This document shows positions 41,770 to 53,363 of a stretch of 64,000 nt of DNA, one piece after another. Source of the stretch: Streptomyces sp. NBC_00289 (GTDB lineage: Bacteria; Actinomycetota; Actinomycetes; Streptomycetales; Streptomycetaceae); NCBI RefSeq assembly GCF_041435115.1, contig NZ_CP108046.1, forward strand, positions 8,122,001-8,186,000. The letters run 5' to 3'. Numbering within the stretch: position 1 is the stretch's first letter; each line of letters opens with the position of its first letter. A program made the translations under genes and the position numbers. The notes under the pieces were generated by a model that made no database searches, was not told the DNA's origin, and saw only the letters and a list, made by a program, of their open reading frames with translations.

Positions 41770-43539
41770 GTGGCAGCACCTAAGAAGGGCCGGAGCGCGA
41801 GCGCCCAGAGCAAGCCGTGGCGCTCGCTGGCCCTCATCCTGATCGCCATCGTGGCGCTCACCGGCGGGATGTTCGCCTCCGGGCACACCACTCCGCGCCT
41901 CGGCATCGACCTTGCCGGCGGTACGAGCATCACGCTCCGGGCGGTCCCGGAGAAAGGCCAGGAATCCGCGATCAACAAGACCAACATGAACACAGCGGTC
42001 GACATCATGAACCGCCGTGTCAATGGTCTTGGTGTCTCGGAGGCCGAGGTTCAGACCCAGGGCGACAAGAACATCATCGTCAACATCCCCAAGGGCACGA
42101 ACTCCAAGGAGGCCCGGGACCAGGTCGGTACCACCGCCAAGCTGTACTTCCGCCCGGTGATCGCCACCGAGGTGAGCGGCGGCGCCGCGACGCCCACCCC
42201 GTCGCCGAGCGCCTCCAGCAGCGCCTCGGGCAAGGCCACCGACAAGGCGACCGACAAGGCCGGCTCGTCCGCGTCACCCTCCACCTCGGCGTCCCCGTCG
42301 GCGTCCGCCAGCACGCAGGGGCGCGCCGTCACCGACGCCCTGAAGGCGGACAGCTCCCCGTCGGCGAGCAGCTCGGCCGCCGCGAGCGGCTCCCCGACCC
42401 CCAGCGCCAGCGCCTCCGTCGACCCGGCGACCGCCAAGCTCCAGGCGCAGTACGCGGCGCTGGACTGCAGCAAGAAGTCGGTCCGCAGCACGGCCGGCAA
42501 AAACGCCAAGGCCACCGAGCCGACCGTCGCCTGCGGCCAGAACTCGGGCGGCCAGTGGCAGAAGTACGTCCTCGGCGCCGCCGCTGTCGACGGCACGGAC
42601 GTCAAGAAGGCGCAGGCCGTCTTCAACACGACGACCGCCGCCGGCTGGACGGTCACCATGGAGTTCACGAACAAGGGCAGCAAGAAGTTCGGGGACATCA
42701 CGGGCGAGCTGGCGAAGAACCAGCAGCCGCAGAACCAGTTCGCGATCGTCCTGGACGGTGAGGTCGTCTCCGACCCGTCCGTCAGCCAGGCGCTCACCGG
42801 TGGCAGCGCGGAGATCTCCGGCAGCTTCGGTCAGCAGGAGGCCCAGAGCCTCGCCAACATGCTGTCGTACGGCGCCCTGCCGCTGACCTTCAAGGAGGAC
42901 AGCGTCACCACGGTGACCGCCGCCCTCGGTGGTGAGCAGCTGCACGCCGGTCTGATCGCGGGCGCGATCGGCCTGGCCCTGGTCGTCATCTACCTGCTGA
43001 TCTTCTACCGCGGTCTGTCCGTCATCGCGATCCCCTCGCTGCTGGTCTCCGCGGCCCTCACCTACGTGATCATGGCGCTGCTCGGCCCGGCCATCGGCTT
43101 CGCGCTGAACCTGCCGGCCGTCTGTGGCGCCATCGTCGCGATCGGTATCACCGCGGACTCGTTCATCGTGTTCTTCGAACGCATCCGGGACGAGATCCGC
43201 GAGGGCCGCTCGCTGCGCCCCGCCGTCGAGCGGGCCTGGCCGCGTGCCCGGCGCACCATCCTGGTCTCCGACTTCGTGTCCTTCCTCGCCGCCGCGGTGC
43301 TGTTCATCGTCACCGTCGGCAAGGTCCAGGGCTTCGCGTTCACGCTCGGTCTGACCACCGTGCTCGACGTGGTCGTCGTCTTCCTCTTCACCAAGCCGCT
43401 GATGACGATCCTCGCCCGCAAGAAGTTCTTCGCGAACGGCCACAAGTTCTCCGGCCTCGACCCGAAGGCACTCGGCGCGAAGCCCCCGCTTCGCCGCACC
43501 CGCCGTCCGGCCGCCCCCGTCGACCCGAAGGAGGCGTGA
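41770..43539 (+). CDS. secD: Protein translocase subunit SecD
   Basis: A 589-residue membrane protein with one N-terminal helix (about 22-40), the large external P1 domain and five C-terminal helices. Signatures are LGIDLAGGTSITLRAV (D1), DIMNRRVNGLGVSEAEVQ and, in the membrane part, AIVAIGITADSFIVFFERI. It uses the proton gradient to pull secreted proteins outwards. Within P1, about residues 134-223 are an Ala/Ser/Thr/Pro-rich disordered insert absent from E. coli. GTG 41770 (MAAPKKG) is preferred, with GGGAG nine bases upstream. secF starts after one base. Confidence 0.94.
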   Translation: MAAPKKGRSASAQSKPWRSLALILIAIVALTGGMFASGHTTPRLGIDLAGGTSITLRAVPEKGQESAINKTNMNTAVDIMNRRVNGLGVSEAEVQTQGDKNIIVNIPKGTNSKEARDQVGTTAKLYFRPVIATEVSGGAATPTPSPSASSSASGKATDKATDKAGSSASPSTSASPSASASTQGRAVTDALKADSSPSASSSAAASGSPTPSASASVDPATAKLQAQYAALDCSKKSVRSTAGKNAKATEPTVACGQNSGGQWQKYVLGAAAVDGTDVKKAQAVFNTTTAAGWTVTMEFTNKGSKKFGDITGELAKNQQPQNQFAIVLDGEVVSDPSVSQALTGGSAEISGSFGQQEAQSLANMLSYGALPLTFKEDSVTTVTAALGGEQLHAGLIAGAIGLALVVIYLLIFYRGLSVIAIPSLLVSAALTYVIMALLGPAIGFALNLPAVCGAIVAIGITADSFIVFFERIRDEIREGRSLRPAVERAWPRARRTILVSDFVSFLAAAVLFIVTVGKVQGFAFTLGLTTVLDVVVVFLFTKPLMTILARKKFFANGHKFSGLDPKALGAKPPLRRTRRPAAPVDPKEA

Positions 43540-43540
43540 G

Positions 43541-44659
43541 ATGTCGAAGCTCGGCAACCTCGGCGCCCGACTGCACCGCGGCGAGGTCGGCTACGACTTC
43601 GTCGGCAACCGCAAGATCTGGTACGGCATCTCGATACTGATCACCATCACGGCCATCCTCGGCCTCGCGGTGCGCGGCCTGAACATGGGCATCGAGTTCC
43701 AGGGCGGTGCCGTCTTCACCACCCCGAAGAACATGAGCGTCTCGGTCGCCCAGGCCGAGACGTTCGCGGAGGACGCGTCCGGACACGACGCCATCGTCCA
43801 GAAGCTCGGTGACGGCAGCCTGCGCGTCCAGATCGCCGGCATCGACACCGGCAAGTCCGACCAGATCAAGGAGACCCTCGCCAAGGAGCTGAAGGTCGAC
43901 TCGGAGAACATCAACGCGGACCTGGTCGGCCCCAGCTGGGGCGACCAGATCGCCAACAAGGCCTGGCAGGGCCTGGCGATCTTCATGGTCCTCGTCGTGA
44001 TCTACCTGGCGATCGCGTTCGAGTGGCGCATGGCGCTCGCGGCCCTCGTCGCCCTGATCCACGACATCACCATCACGGTCGGCATCTACGCCCTCGTCGG
44101 CTTCGAGGTCACGCCGGGCACGGTGATCGGTCTGCTGACGATCCTCGGTTACTCGCTCTACGACACGGTCGTCGTCTTCGACAGCCTCAAGGAGCAGACG
44201 AAGGACATCACCAAGCAGACCCGCTGGACCTACAGCGACATCGCCAACCGGTCGATCAACAGCACGCTGGTCCGCTCGATCAACACCACCGTGGTCGCGC
44301 TGCTGCCGGTCGGCGCCCTGCTGTTCATCGGCGGCGGCGTCCTCGGCGCCGGCATGCTCAACGACATCTCGCTGTCGCTGTTCGTCGGCCTCGCGGCCGG
44401 TGCGTACTCCTCGATCTTCATCGCCACGCCGCTCGTCGCCGACCTCAAGGAGCGCGAGCCGCAGATGAAGGCCCTCAGGAAGCGCGTGCTCGCCAAGCGG
44501 GCCCAGGCCGCCGCGAAGGGCGAGCCGCTGGAGACCGAGACCGTCGACGAGCCGCTGGACGACGAGCCGGACGACGAGGCGGCCGCGGTCGTCGGCCCGC
44601 GTCACCAGCCCGCGTCCCGCAACCGGGGCCGCGGACGACCCTCGGGGAAGCGCCGATGA
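43541..44659 (+). CDS. secF: Protein translocase subunit SecF
   Basis: A 372-residue SecF with six helices. It carries NMGIEFQGGAVF near the N-terminus and LGYSLYDTVVVFDSLKEQ plus SINTTVVALLPVGALLF in the membrane domain, matching the D4-D6 signatures. AAGGAGG inside the end of secD serves as ribosome site. The C-terminal 60 residues are a charged tail (acidic then Arg/Gly-rich). Its stop overlaps apt by 4 nt. Confidence 0.95.
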   Translation: MSKLGNLGARLHRGEVGYDFVGNRKIWYGISILITITAILGLAVRGLNMGIEFQGGAVFTTPKNMSVSVAQAETFAEDASGHDAIVQKLGDGSLRVQIAGIDTGKSDQIKETLAKELKVDSENINADLVGPSWGDQIANKAWQGLAIFMVLVVIYLAIAFEWRMALAALVALIHDITITVGIYALVGFEVTPGTVIGLLTILGYSLYDTVVVFDSLKEQTKDITKQTRWTYSDIANRSINSTLVRSINTTVVALLPVGALLFIGGGVLGAGMLNDISLSLFVGLAAGAYSSIFIATPLVADLKEREPQMKALRKRVLAKRAQAAAKGEPLETETVDEPLDDEPDDEAAAVVGPRHQPASRNRGRGRPSGKRR

Positions 44660-45204
44660 CCGAGCTCACCGACATCACGGAGCTGCTGCTCAGCCGCATC
44701 CGCGACGTGGCGGACCACCCGGAGCCGGGAGTGGTGTTCAAGGACATCACCCCGCTCCTGGCGGACCCGGTGGCGTTCACCGCGCTCACCGACGCGCTGG
44801 CGGAGACCGCCGAGCGCACCGGTGCGACGAAGGTCGTCGGCCTGGAGGCCCGGGGCTTCATCCTCGGCGCCCCCGTCGCCGTCCGCGCGGGGCTCGGCTT
44901 CATTCCGGTACGCAAGGCGGGCAAGCTCCCCGGAGCCACCCTCAGCCAGGCGTACGACCTGGAGTACGGCTCCGCGGAGATCGAGGTGCACGCCGAGGAC
45001 CTGAGCGCGGACGACCGCGTGCTGATCGTCGACGACGTCCTCGCCACCGGCGGCACCGCCGAAGCGTCCATCCAGCTCATTCGGAGGGCGGGCGCGCAGG
45101 TCGCGGGCCTCGCCGTCCTGATGGAGCTGGGCTTCCTCGGCGGCCGCACCCGCCTGGAACCGGCTCTCGAGGGCGCCCCCCTGGAGGCGCTGCTCACCAT
45201 CTGA
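44656..45204 (+). CDS. apt: Adenine phosphoribosyltransferase
   Basis: A 182-residue type I phosphoribosyltransferase. The PRPP loop is VLIVDDVLATGGTAEA and the N-terminal VKGLEARGFILGAP-like segment (VGLEARGFILGAP) is typical of APRT. It salvages adenine to AMP. ATG 44656 overlaps the secF stop (ATGA). The order secD-secF-apt-relA is conserved in actinobacteria and links purine salvage with (p)ppGpp synthesis by location. Confidence 0.95.
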   Translation: MTELTDITELLLSRIRDVADHPEPGVVFKDITPLLADPVAFTALTDALAETAERTGATKVVGLEARGFILGAPVAVRAGLGFIPVRKAGKLPGATLSQAYDLEYGSAEIEVHAEDLSADDRVLIVDDVLATGGTAEASIQLIRRAGAQVAGLAVLMELGFLGGRTRLEPALEGAPLEALLTI

Positions 45205-45351
45205 GCGGCCGGGGAGCGCCTGGCCGGCACCGGACGGAAAGTCCGGCGCGAGCCCCGTGACACCCGTACGACACCGCAGCGGCGGGCCCGGAGGAATCCG
45301 GCGCCCGCCTCTGGCGTTTCTCCGGTAGACGGCTCTCACAGTGGCCTGAAG

Positions 45352-45374
45352 GCGATCCCGGGGCGCGGGATCGC
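45352..45374 (+). promoter_or_regulatory. Hairpin in the relA upstream region
   Basis: GCGATCCCG and CGGGATCGC form a perfect 9-bp stem with a 5-nt loop, about 57 bases before the TTG start. The 226-base apt-relA gap also has GGCGGGC/GCCCGCC arms near 45284-45309. The gap probably carries the relA promoter; no clear -35/-10 pair was found. Confidence 0.4.
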
Positions 45375-45430
45375 TACCATGGGACCTCCGGAGCCTGACC
45401 GGGGGACCCGGATCCGCACGAGGAGTCCTC

Positions 45431-47965
<2,535 letters not shown>

Positions 47966-48018
47966 GACCCGCGGGGCGGCTCGTCCCGCCGCAGGACGAC
48001 ACGTTCCGCGGTACGACG

Positions 48019-48059
48019 ACGAGGGCCCCGCGACTCGAGAGGAGTCGCGGGGCCCTCGT
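48019..48059. terminator. Bidirectional terminator between relA and the DUF349 gene
   Basis: An 18-bp perfect stem (left arm ACGAGGGCCCCGCGACTC) closes on GAGAG. It lies between converging genes, 54 bases after the relA stop. Confidence 0.9.
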
Positions 48060-48080
48060 ACGGGCTCCGGGTGCGGCCGG

Positions 48081-49310
48081 TCAGCCGCCGAACTCGTGCA
48101 GGCCCTTGAGCGCCTGGTCCAGGAGCGCCTGCCGGCCCTCCAGCTCGCGCTCGAGCTTCTCGGCCCTGGACGCGTTGCCCTGGGCGCGCGCCTGCTCGAT
48201 CTGGCCCGTCAGCTTGTCCACGGCCGCCTGGAGCTGCCCGGTGAGACCCGCGGCACGCGCGCGTGCCTCCGGGTTCGTCCGGCGCCACTCGGTCTCCTCG
48301 GCCTCCTGGATGGCCCGCTCGACGGCGTGCATCCGGCCCTCGACCTTGGGCCGCGCGTCGCGCGGCACATGACCGATGGCCTCCCACCGCTCGTTGAGCG
48401 TGCGGAACGCGGCGCGTGCCGCCTTCAGGTCCGAGATCGGCAGGAGCTTCTCGGCCTCCTCGGCCAGCTCCTCCTTGAGCTTCAGGTTCTCGGACTGTTC
48501 GGCGTCCCGCTCGGCGAAGACCGAGCTGCGCGCGGCGAAGAAGACGTCCTGGGCACCGCGGAAGCGGTTCCACAGGTCGTCCTCGTGCTCACGCTGGGCG
48601 CGGCCCGCGGCCTTCCACTCCGTCATCAGCTCGCGGTAGCGCGCGGCCGTCGGACCCCAGTCGGTCGAACCGGACAGCGCCTCCGCCTCGGAGAACAGCC
48701 GCTCCTTGGTCCTGCGGGCGTCCTCGCGCTGCGCGTCCAACGACGCGAAGTGCGCCTTGCGGCGCTTGGAGAACGCCGAGCGCGCGTGCGAGAAGCGGTG
48801 CCACAGCTCGTCGTCCGACTTGCGGTCGAGCCGCGGCAGCCCCTTCCAGGTGTCCACCAGGGAACGCAGCCGCTCACCGGCAGCCCGCCACTGGTCGGAC
48901 TGCGCCAGCTCCTCCGCCTCGGCGACCAGCGCCTCCTTGGAGTGCCGCGCCTCGTCGGACTGCTTGGCGCGCTGGTGCTTGCGCTCCTCGCGGCGTGCCT
49001 CGACGGTCGCGACGAGCTTGTCCAGCCGGGTCCGCAGGGCGTCCAGGTCGCCGACCGCGTGGTGCGCCTCCACCTGCTCGCGCAGGTGGTCGATGGCGGT
49101 CTGCGCGTCCTTCGCCGACAGGTCGGTGGTCTTCACCCGCTTCTCGAGGAGGCCGATCTCGACCACCAGGCCCTCGTACTTGCGCTCGAAGTAGGCCAGC
49201 GCCTCCTCGGGGGAGCCGGCCTGCCAGGAACCGACGACCTGCTCGCCGTCGGCCGTACGCACGTACACGGTCCCCGTCTCGTCGACGCGGCCCCACGGGT
49301 CGCTGCTCAC
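48081..49310 (-). CDS. DUF349 repeat protein, coiled-coil
   Basis: The 409-residue protein is almost entirely helical and very charged. It holds several DUF349 repeats, seen as the recurring DELWHRFSHARSAF, DDLWNRFRGAQDVFF and RAAFRTLNERWEAIG pattern spaced about 75 residues apart. The C-terminal 60 residues form a coiled coil (LTGQIEQARAQGNASRAEKL). Proteins with this domain are suspected to bind nucleic acids or the ribosome; the function is not settled. GTG 49310 has GGAGG 4 nt upstream. It lies downstream of the cyclophilin gene on the same strand. Confidence 0.9.
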   Translation of the reverse strand: MSSDPWGRVDETGTVYVRTADGEQVVGSWQAGSPEEALAYFERKYEGLVVEIGLLEKRVKTTDLSAKDAQTAIDHLREQVEAHHAVGDLDALRTRLDKLVATVEARREERKHQRAKQSDEARHSKEALVAEAEELAQSDQWRAAGERLRSLVDTWKGLPRLDRKSDDELWHRFSHARSAFSKRRKAHFASLDAQREDARRTKERLFSEAEALSGSTDWGPTAARYRELMTEWKAAGRAQREHEDDLWNRFRGAQDVFFAARSSVFAERDAEQSENLKLKEELAEEAEKLLPISDLKAARAAFRTLNERWEAIGHVPRDARPKVEGRMHAVERAIQEAEETEWRRTNPEARARAAGLTGQLQAAVDKLTGQIEQARAQGNASRAEKLERELEGRQALLDQALKGLHEFGG

Positions 49311-49446
49311 AGCGCCTCCTCCACATGATGCCTGCGGAGGGCTTCTGTTCCCCCGGGCATCGTCCACAGTTTCGTCACGGCCAACATAGGCGACCGGCGG
49401 GTTGCCTGTCCGCATCCCGCGCGACCGAAATTTCGCAGTTGGGGGG

Positions 49447-50268
49447 TCAGGATTTCGTGACGGTTGCCTTGTTGATCACGACCGTCGCGTTGGGTGCTCC
49501 GTCGCCCTGTCCGGTGCTCTCTCCGGCGGCGGCGATCTTCTTCAGAACCTTCATTCCGGAGGCCGAAACCGTACCGAACGGTGTGTAGCTGGGCGGGAGC
49601 TGGCTGTCCTGGTACACGAGGAAGAACTGGCTGCCGCCGGTGTGCGCCTGACCGGTGTTCGCCATCGCGATCGTGCCCGCCGGGTAGGTGTTGCTCTTGA
49701 GGCTCTTGTCCTTCAGGTTCTCGTCCGGAATCGTGTAGCCGGGACCGCCGCTGCCGGAGCCCGTCGGGTCGCCGCACTGCAGGACGTAGATGCCGTTGGT
49801 GGTGAGCCGGTGGCACTTGGTGTGGTCGAAGTAGCCCTTGCCGGCGAGGAAGTCGAACGAGTTCACCGTGTGCGGCGCCGCCGACGCCTTCAGCGCGACG
49901 TCGATCTCACCGCACGTCGTGGCGAGCTTCATCGTGTACTTCGCCGACTTGTCGATGGTGACCGCCGGCTCCTTCTTCCAGCTCTGCGTCTCCACCTTGC
50001 CGGCCGCCGCCTTCTCGCACGGGTCCGGTGCCTTGCTGGGCGCCTCCGGGCTCGGCGACGCCTCGGTGCTCGCGCTCGCCTTCTTGTTGTCGTCCTTGAG
50101 GACGCCGGTCGTGTACAGCGCGACGCTGCCTATCACGATCACGCCGAGCACCGACGCGATCACCGAGTTGCGCATGCGCGCCCTGCGCCGCGCTGAGGTG
50201 CGCCGCTGCTGCTGCCGCAAGAACTTCTCCCGGGCGAGCTGCCGCTTCCGCTGTTCCTGGGTGACCAC
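49447..50268 (-). CDS. Membrane-anchored cyclophilin-type peptidyl-prolyl isomerase
   Basis: A 273-residue protein. A basic, Gln-rich N-terminus (residues 1-33) precedes one membrane helix (about 34-53); a Ser/Pro linker leads to the cyclophilin domain outside the cell. Domain signatures are CHRLTTNGIYVLQCGDPTG and GTIAMANTGQAHTGGSQFF. It catalyses proline isomerisation in exported proteins. GTG 50268 has GGAGAG six bases upstream. The gene is divergent from the MBL hydrolase gene. Confidence 0.93.
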   Translation of the reverse strand: MVTQEQRKRQLAREKFLRQQQRRTSARRRARMRNSVIASVLGVIVIGSVALYTTGVLKDDNKKASASTEASPSPEAPSKAPDPCEKAAAGKVETQSWKKEPAVTIDKSAKYTMKLATTCGEIDVALKASAAPHTVNSFDFLAGKGYFDHTKCHRLTTNGIYVLQCGDPTGSGSGGPGYTIPDENLKDKSLKSNTYPAGTIAMANTGQAHTGGSQFFLVYQDSQLPPSYTPFGTVSASGMKVLKKIAAAGESTGQGDGAPNATVVINKATVTKS

Positions 50269-50446
50269 CGGGTTCTCTCCTCATGCGTCTCGTACGTCGA
50301 CTGGGACGCGTGCGTCTTGTGAGCCGACCGCCTACGTGTGCCCCGTACCGTATATGGGTTCGCTGAGGAATCGGCAGCGCCGGTAGGCTCTGACCACAGG
50401 CGCAGCCTTTCTCAAGCCACCCGTATCGACACAACGAGGGACGATC

Positions 50447-51154
50447 GTGCTCATTGCCGGGTTCCCCGCCGGGGCTTGGGGGACGAACTGTTATCTCGTC
50501 GCCCCCGCCGCCGGTGAGGAGTGTGTGATCATCGACCCCGGCCACCAGGCCGCCCAGGGAGTCGAGGAAGCGCTGAAGAAGCATCGGCTCAAGCCCGTCG
50601 CCGTCGTCCTCACCCACGGCCACCTCGACCACGTGGCCTCGGTCGTCCCGGTGTGCGGCGCGCACGACGTACCGGCCTGGATCCACCCCGAGGACCGGTA
50701 CATGATGCGCGACCCGGAGAAGGCGCTCGGGCGTTCCATCGGGATGCCGCTGATGGGTGAGCTGACCGTGGGCGAGCCGGACGACGTCAGGGAGCTTTCC
50801 GACGGCGCGAAGCTGGAGCTGGCCGGCCTGGAGCTGTCCGTCGCGCACGCGCCCGGCCATACCAGGGGGTCGGTGACGTTCGGGATGCCCGAGACCGCGG
50901 AGATCCCGCCGGTCTTCTTCTCGGGCGACCTGCTCTTCGCCGGCTCCGTCGGACGCACCGACCTGCCCGGCGGTGACATGGCCGAGATGCTCGACTCGCT
51001 GGCCCGTGTGTGCCTGCCGCTCGACGACTCGACCGTGGTGCTGTCGGGCCACGGCCCCCAGACGACCATCGGCCAGGAGCGCGCCACCAACCCGTATCTG
51101 CGGCAGGTGGCCTCCGGCCAGGGAGCTTCGCCGGCTCCCCGACGAGGAATGTGA
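50447..51154 (+). CDS. Metallo-beta-lactamase-fold hydrolase (glyoxalase II-like)
   Basis: A 235-residue MBL-fold protein with the metal motif THGHLDH (H57, H59, D61, H62) and further ligands in HAPGHTRGS and FSGDLLF. LSGHGPQTTIGQERATNPYL at the end is typical of glyoxalase II-like hydrolases that split thioesters. The physiological substrate is unknown. GTG 50447 follows GAGGGA. It precedes hisS by 12 bases, as in many bacteria. Confidence 0.92.
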   Translation: MLIAGFPAGAWGTNCYLVAPAAGEECVIIDPGHQAAQGVEEALKKHRLKPVAVVLTHGHLDHVASVVPVCGAHDVPAWIHPEDRYMMRDPEKALGRSIGMPLMGELTVGEPDDVRELSDGAKLELAGLELSVAHAPGHTRGSVTFGMPETAEIPPVFFSGDLLFAGSVGRTDLPGGDMAEMLDSLARVCLPLDDSTVVLSGHGPQTTIGQERATNPYLRQVASGQGASPAPRRGM

Positions 51155-51166
51155 CGAGAACCCTCC

Positions 51167-52429
51167 GTGAGCACCTTCAAGGCCCCCAAGGGCACGTACG
51201 ACCTGATCCCGCCGGACTCCGCGAAGTACCTGGCGGTCCGCGAGGCGATCGCCGCGCCCCTGCGCAACTCCGGCTACGGCTACGTCGAGACGCCCGGCTT
51301 CGAGAGCGTGGAGCTCTTCGCGCGCGGTGTCGGCGAGTCGACGGACATCGTGACGAAGGAGATGTACGCCTTCGAGACCAAGGGCGGTGACAGGCTCGCC
51401 CTGCGCCCCGAGGGAACCGCCTCCGTGCTGCGCGCCGCCCTCGAGGCCAACCTGCACAAGGCCGGCAACCTCCCGGTCAAGCTCTGGTACTCGGGCTCGT
51501 ACTACCGCTACGAGCGCCCGCAGAGGGGCCGTTACCGCCACTTCTCCCAGGTCGGCGCCGAGGCGATCGGGGCCGAGGACCCGGCCCTGGACGCCGAGCT
51601 GATCATCCTGGCCGACCAGGCCTATCGCACGCTGGGCCTGCGGCAGTTCCGGATCCTGCTGAACAGCCTGGGCGACAAGGAGTGCCGTCCGGTCTACCGC
51701 GCGGCACTCCAGGACTTCCTGCACGGCCTGGACCTGGACGAGGAGACGCTCCGCCGCGCGGACATCAACCCCCTCCGTGTCCTGGACGACAAACGCCCGG
51801 ACGTCCAGAAGCAGTTGGCGGACGCCCCGCTGCTGCGCGACTACCTCTGCGACGCCTGCAAGGCGTACCACGAGGAGGTCCGCGACCTGGTCACGGCGGC
51901 GGGCGTCGTCTTCGAGGACGACCCCCGGCTGGTCCGCGGCCTGGACTACTACACGCGTACGACCTTCGAGTTCGTCCACGACGGTCTGGGTTCCCAGTCC
52001 GCGGTGGGCGGCGGCGGCCGCTACGACGGCCTGTCCGAGATGATCGGCGGCCCCGCACTGCCGTCGGTGGGCTGGGCCCTGGGCGTCGACCGCACGGTCC
52101 TCGCCCTGGAGGCGGAGGGTGTGGAGCTCGAACTGCCTTCCACCACCAGCGTGTTCGCGGTGCCCCTGGGTGAGGAGGCCCGCCGGATCCTGTTCGCGAA
52201 GGTCACCGAGCTGCGCAAGGTGGGCATCGCGGCCGACTTCGCCTATGGCGGCAAGGGCCTCAAGGGCGCGATGAAGAACGCCAACCGCAGCGGCGCCCGC
52301 TACACGATCGTCGCCGGCGAGCGCGACCTGGCCGAGGGTCTCGTGCAGCTCAAGGACATGCAGTCCGGAGAGCAGACGGCGATCGGCGTGAACGAGATCG
52401 TGGCGGAACTGGAGTCGAGGCTGGGCTGA
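51167..52429 (+). CDS. hisS: Histidine--tRNA ligase
   Basis: A 420-residue class II synthetase. Motif 2 lies around [19 protein letters not shown], the His-specific loops are [13 protein letters not shown] and GGGGRYDGL, and motif 3 is [15 protein letters not shown]-terminal anticodon-binding domain ([14 protein letters not shown] onwards) completes it. GTG 51167 is the first codon of [13 protein letters not shown], the conserved start. It is co-transcribed with the MBL gene and ends at a 14-bp-stem terminator. Confidence 0.97.
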   Translation: MSTFKAPKGTYDLIPPDSAKYLAVREAIAAPLRNSGYGYVETPGFESVELFARGVGESTDIVTKEMYAFETKGGDRLALRPEGTASVLRAALEANLHKAGNLPVKLWYSGSYYRYERPQRGRYRHFSQVGAEAIGAEDPALDAELIILADQAYRTLGLRQFRILLNSLGDKECRPVYRAALQDFLHGLDLDEETLRRADINPLRVLDDKRPDVQKQLADAPLLRDYLCDACKAYHEEVRDLVTAAGVVFEDDPRLVRGLDYYTRTTFEFVHDGLGSQSAVGGGGRYDGLSEMIGGPALPSVGWALGVDRTVLALEAEGVELELPSTTSVFAVPLGEEARRILFAKVTELRKVGIAADFAYGGKGLKGAMKNANRSGARYTIVAGERDLAEGLVQLKDMQSGEQTAIGVNEIVAELESRLG

Positions 52430-52455
52430 GCGTGCGGGGCGGGTCACCGCCCCGC

Positions 52456-52488
52456 ACCCCCCACCGCGATTCCCTCGCGGTGGGGGGT
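52456..52488 (+). terminator. Terminator of hisS
   Basis: ACCCCCCACCGCGA pairs perfectly with TCGCGGTGGGGGGT (14 bp, TTCCC loop), 27 bases after the stop codon. Confidence 0.85.
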
Positions 52489-52637
52489 CCTCCGGCCGGC
52501 GGATCTGTCCTGAACCGAACGTTCCGGGGCGGCCGTCCGTACCTTTCTGTGTCCACTGAACGTTGGGCTTACGTGGGTGTGCGGCACAATGGCCCCGCCC
52601 GAAGCAGTCCCCACTCCCCAGTGATGGAATCGGCGTG

Positions 52638-53294
52638 ATGAGCAAGACGACAGTCAAGGACGTCTCCACCGAGCCCGGGCCGGAACGCGCCGCCGCCGAG
52701 CCGCGCACGGTCGGCGGCAGCCGCGCGTTCGGCCTGCTTCTGATCATCACCGGCGCGGCCGGACTGCTCGCCGCGTGGGTCATCACGATCGACAAGTTCA
52801 AGCTGCTCGAGGCCAAGGCCGCGGGCAAGACGTTCACACCCGGGTGCAGCCTCAACCCCGTCGTCTCCTGCGGCTCCGTCATGGAGAGCAAGCAGGCCGC
52901 CGCCTTCGGCTTCCCCAACCCGATGCTCGGCCTCGTCTGCTACGGCATCGTGATCTGCGTCGGCATGAGCCTGCTGGCCCGCGCCCGCTTCCCGCGCTGG
53001 TACTGGCTCACCTTCAACGCCGGCACCCTCTTCGGTGTCGCCTTCTGCACCTGGCTCCAGTTCCAGTCGCTGTACCGGATCAACGCGCTGTGCCTGTGGT
53101 GCTCCCTGGCCTGGGTCGCCACGATCACCATGTTCTGGTACGTGACCTCGTTCAACGTCCGCAACTCCTTCCTGCCCGCCCCCCGCTGGCTCAAGGGCTT
53201 CTTCGGCGAGTTCACCTGGGTGCTGCCGGTCCTGCACATCGGCATCATCGGCATGCTGGTCATGACCCGCTGGTGGGACTTCTGGACCAGCTGA
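52638..53294 (+). CDS. Vitamin K epoxide reductase (VKOR) family protein
   Basis: A 218-residue membrane protein with five hydrophobic segments. It has the loop cysteine pair C70/C78 (GCSLNPVVSCGSV) and the active-site CxxC C152-C155 (ALCLWCS) at a helix end. Bacterial VKORs re-oxidise DsbA-type proteins using quinones, so it should support disulfide formation outside the membrane. No fused thioredoxin domain is present; a separate partner is needed. ATG 52638 is chosen; GTG 52635 directly before it is possible. Confidence 0.93.
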   Translation: MSKTTVKDVSTEPGPERAAAEPRTVGGSRAFGLLLIITGAAGLLAAWVITIDKFKLLEAKAAGKTFTPGCSLNPVVSCGSVMESKQAAAFGFPNPMLGLVCYGIVICVGMSLLARARFPRWYWLTFNAGTLFGVAFCTWLQFQSLYRINALCLWCSLAWVATITMFWYVTSFNVRNSFLPAPRWLKGFFGEFTWVLPVLHIGIIGMLVMTRWWDFWTS

Positions 53295-53363
53295 CAGCTC
53301 CGCTGCCGGGGGTCCGCGACCGCCCCGGCCGGATTGTCAGTGCGGTGACATAGGGTTTTGCAC

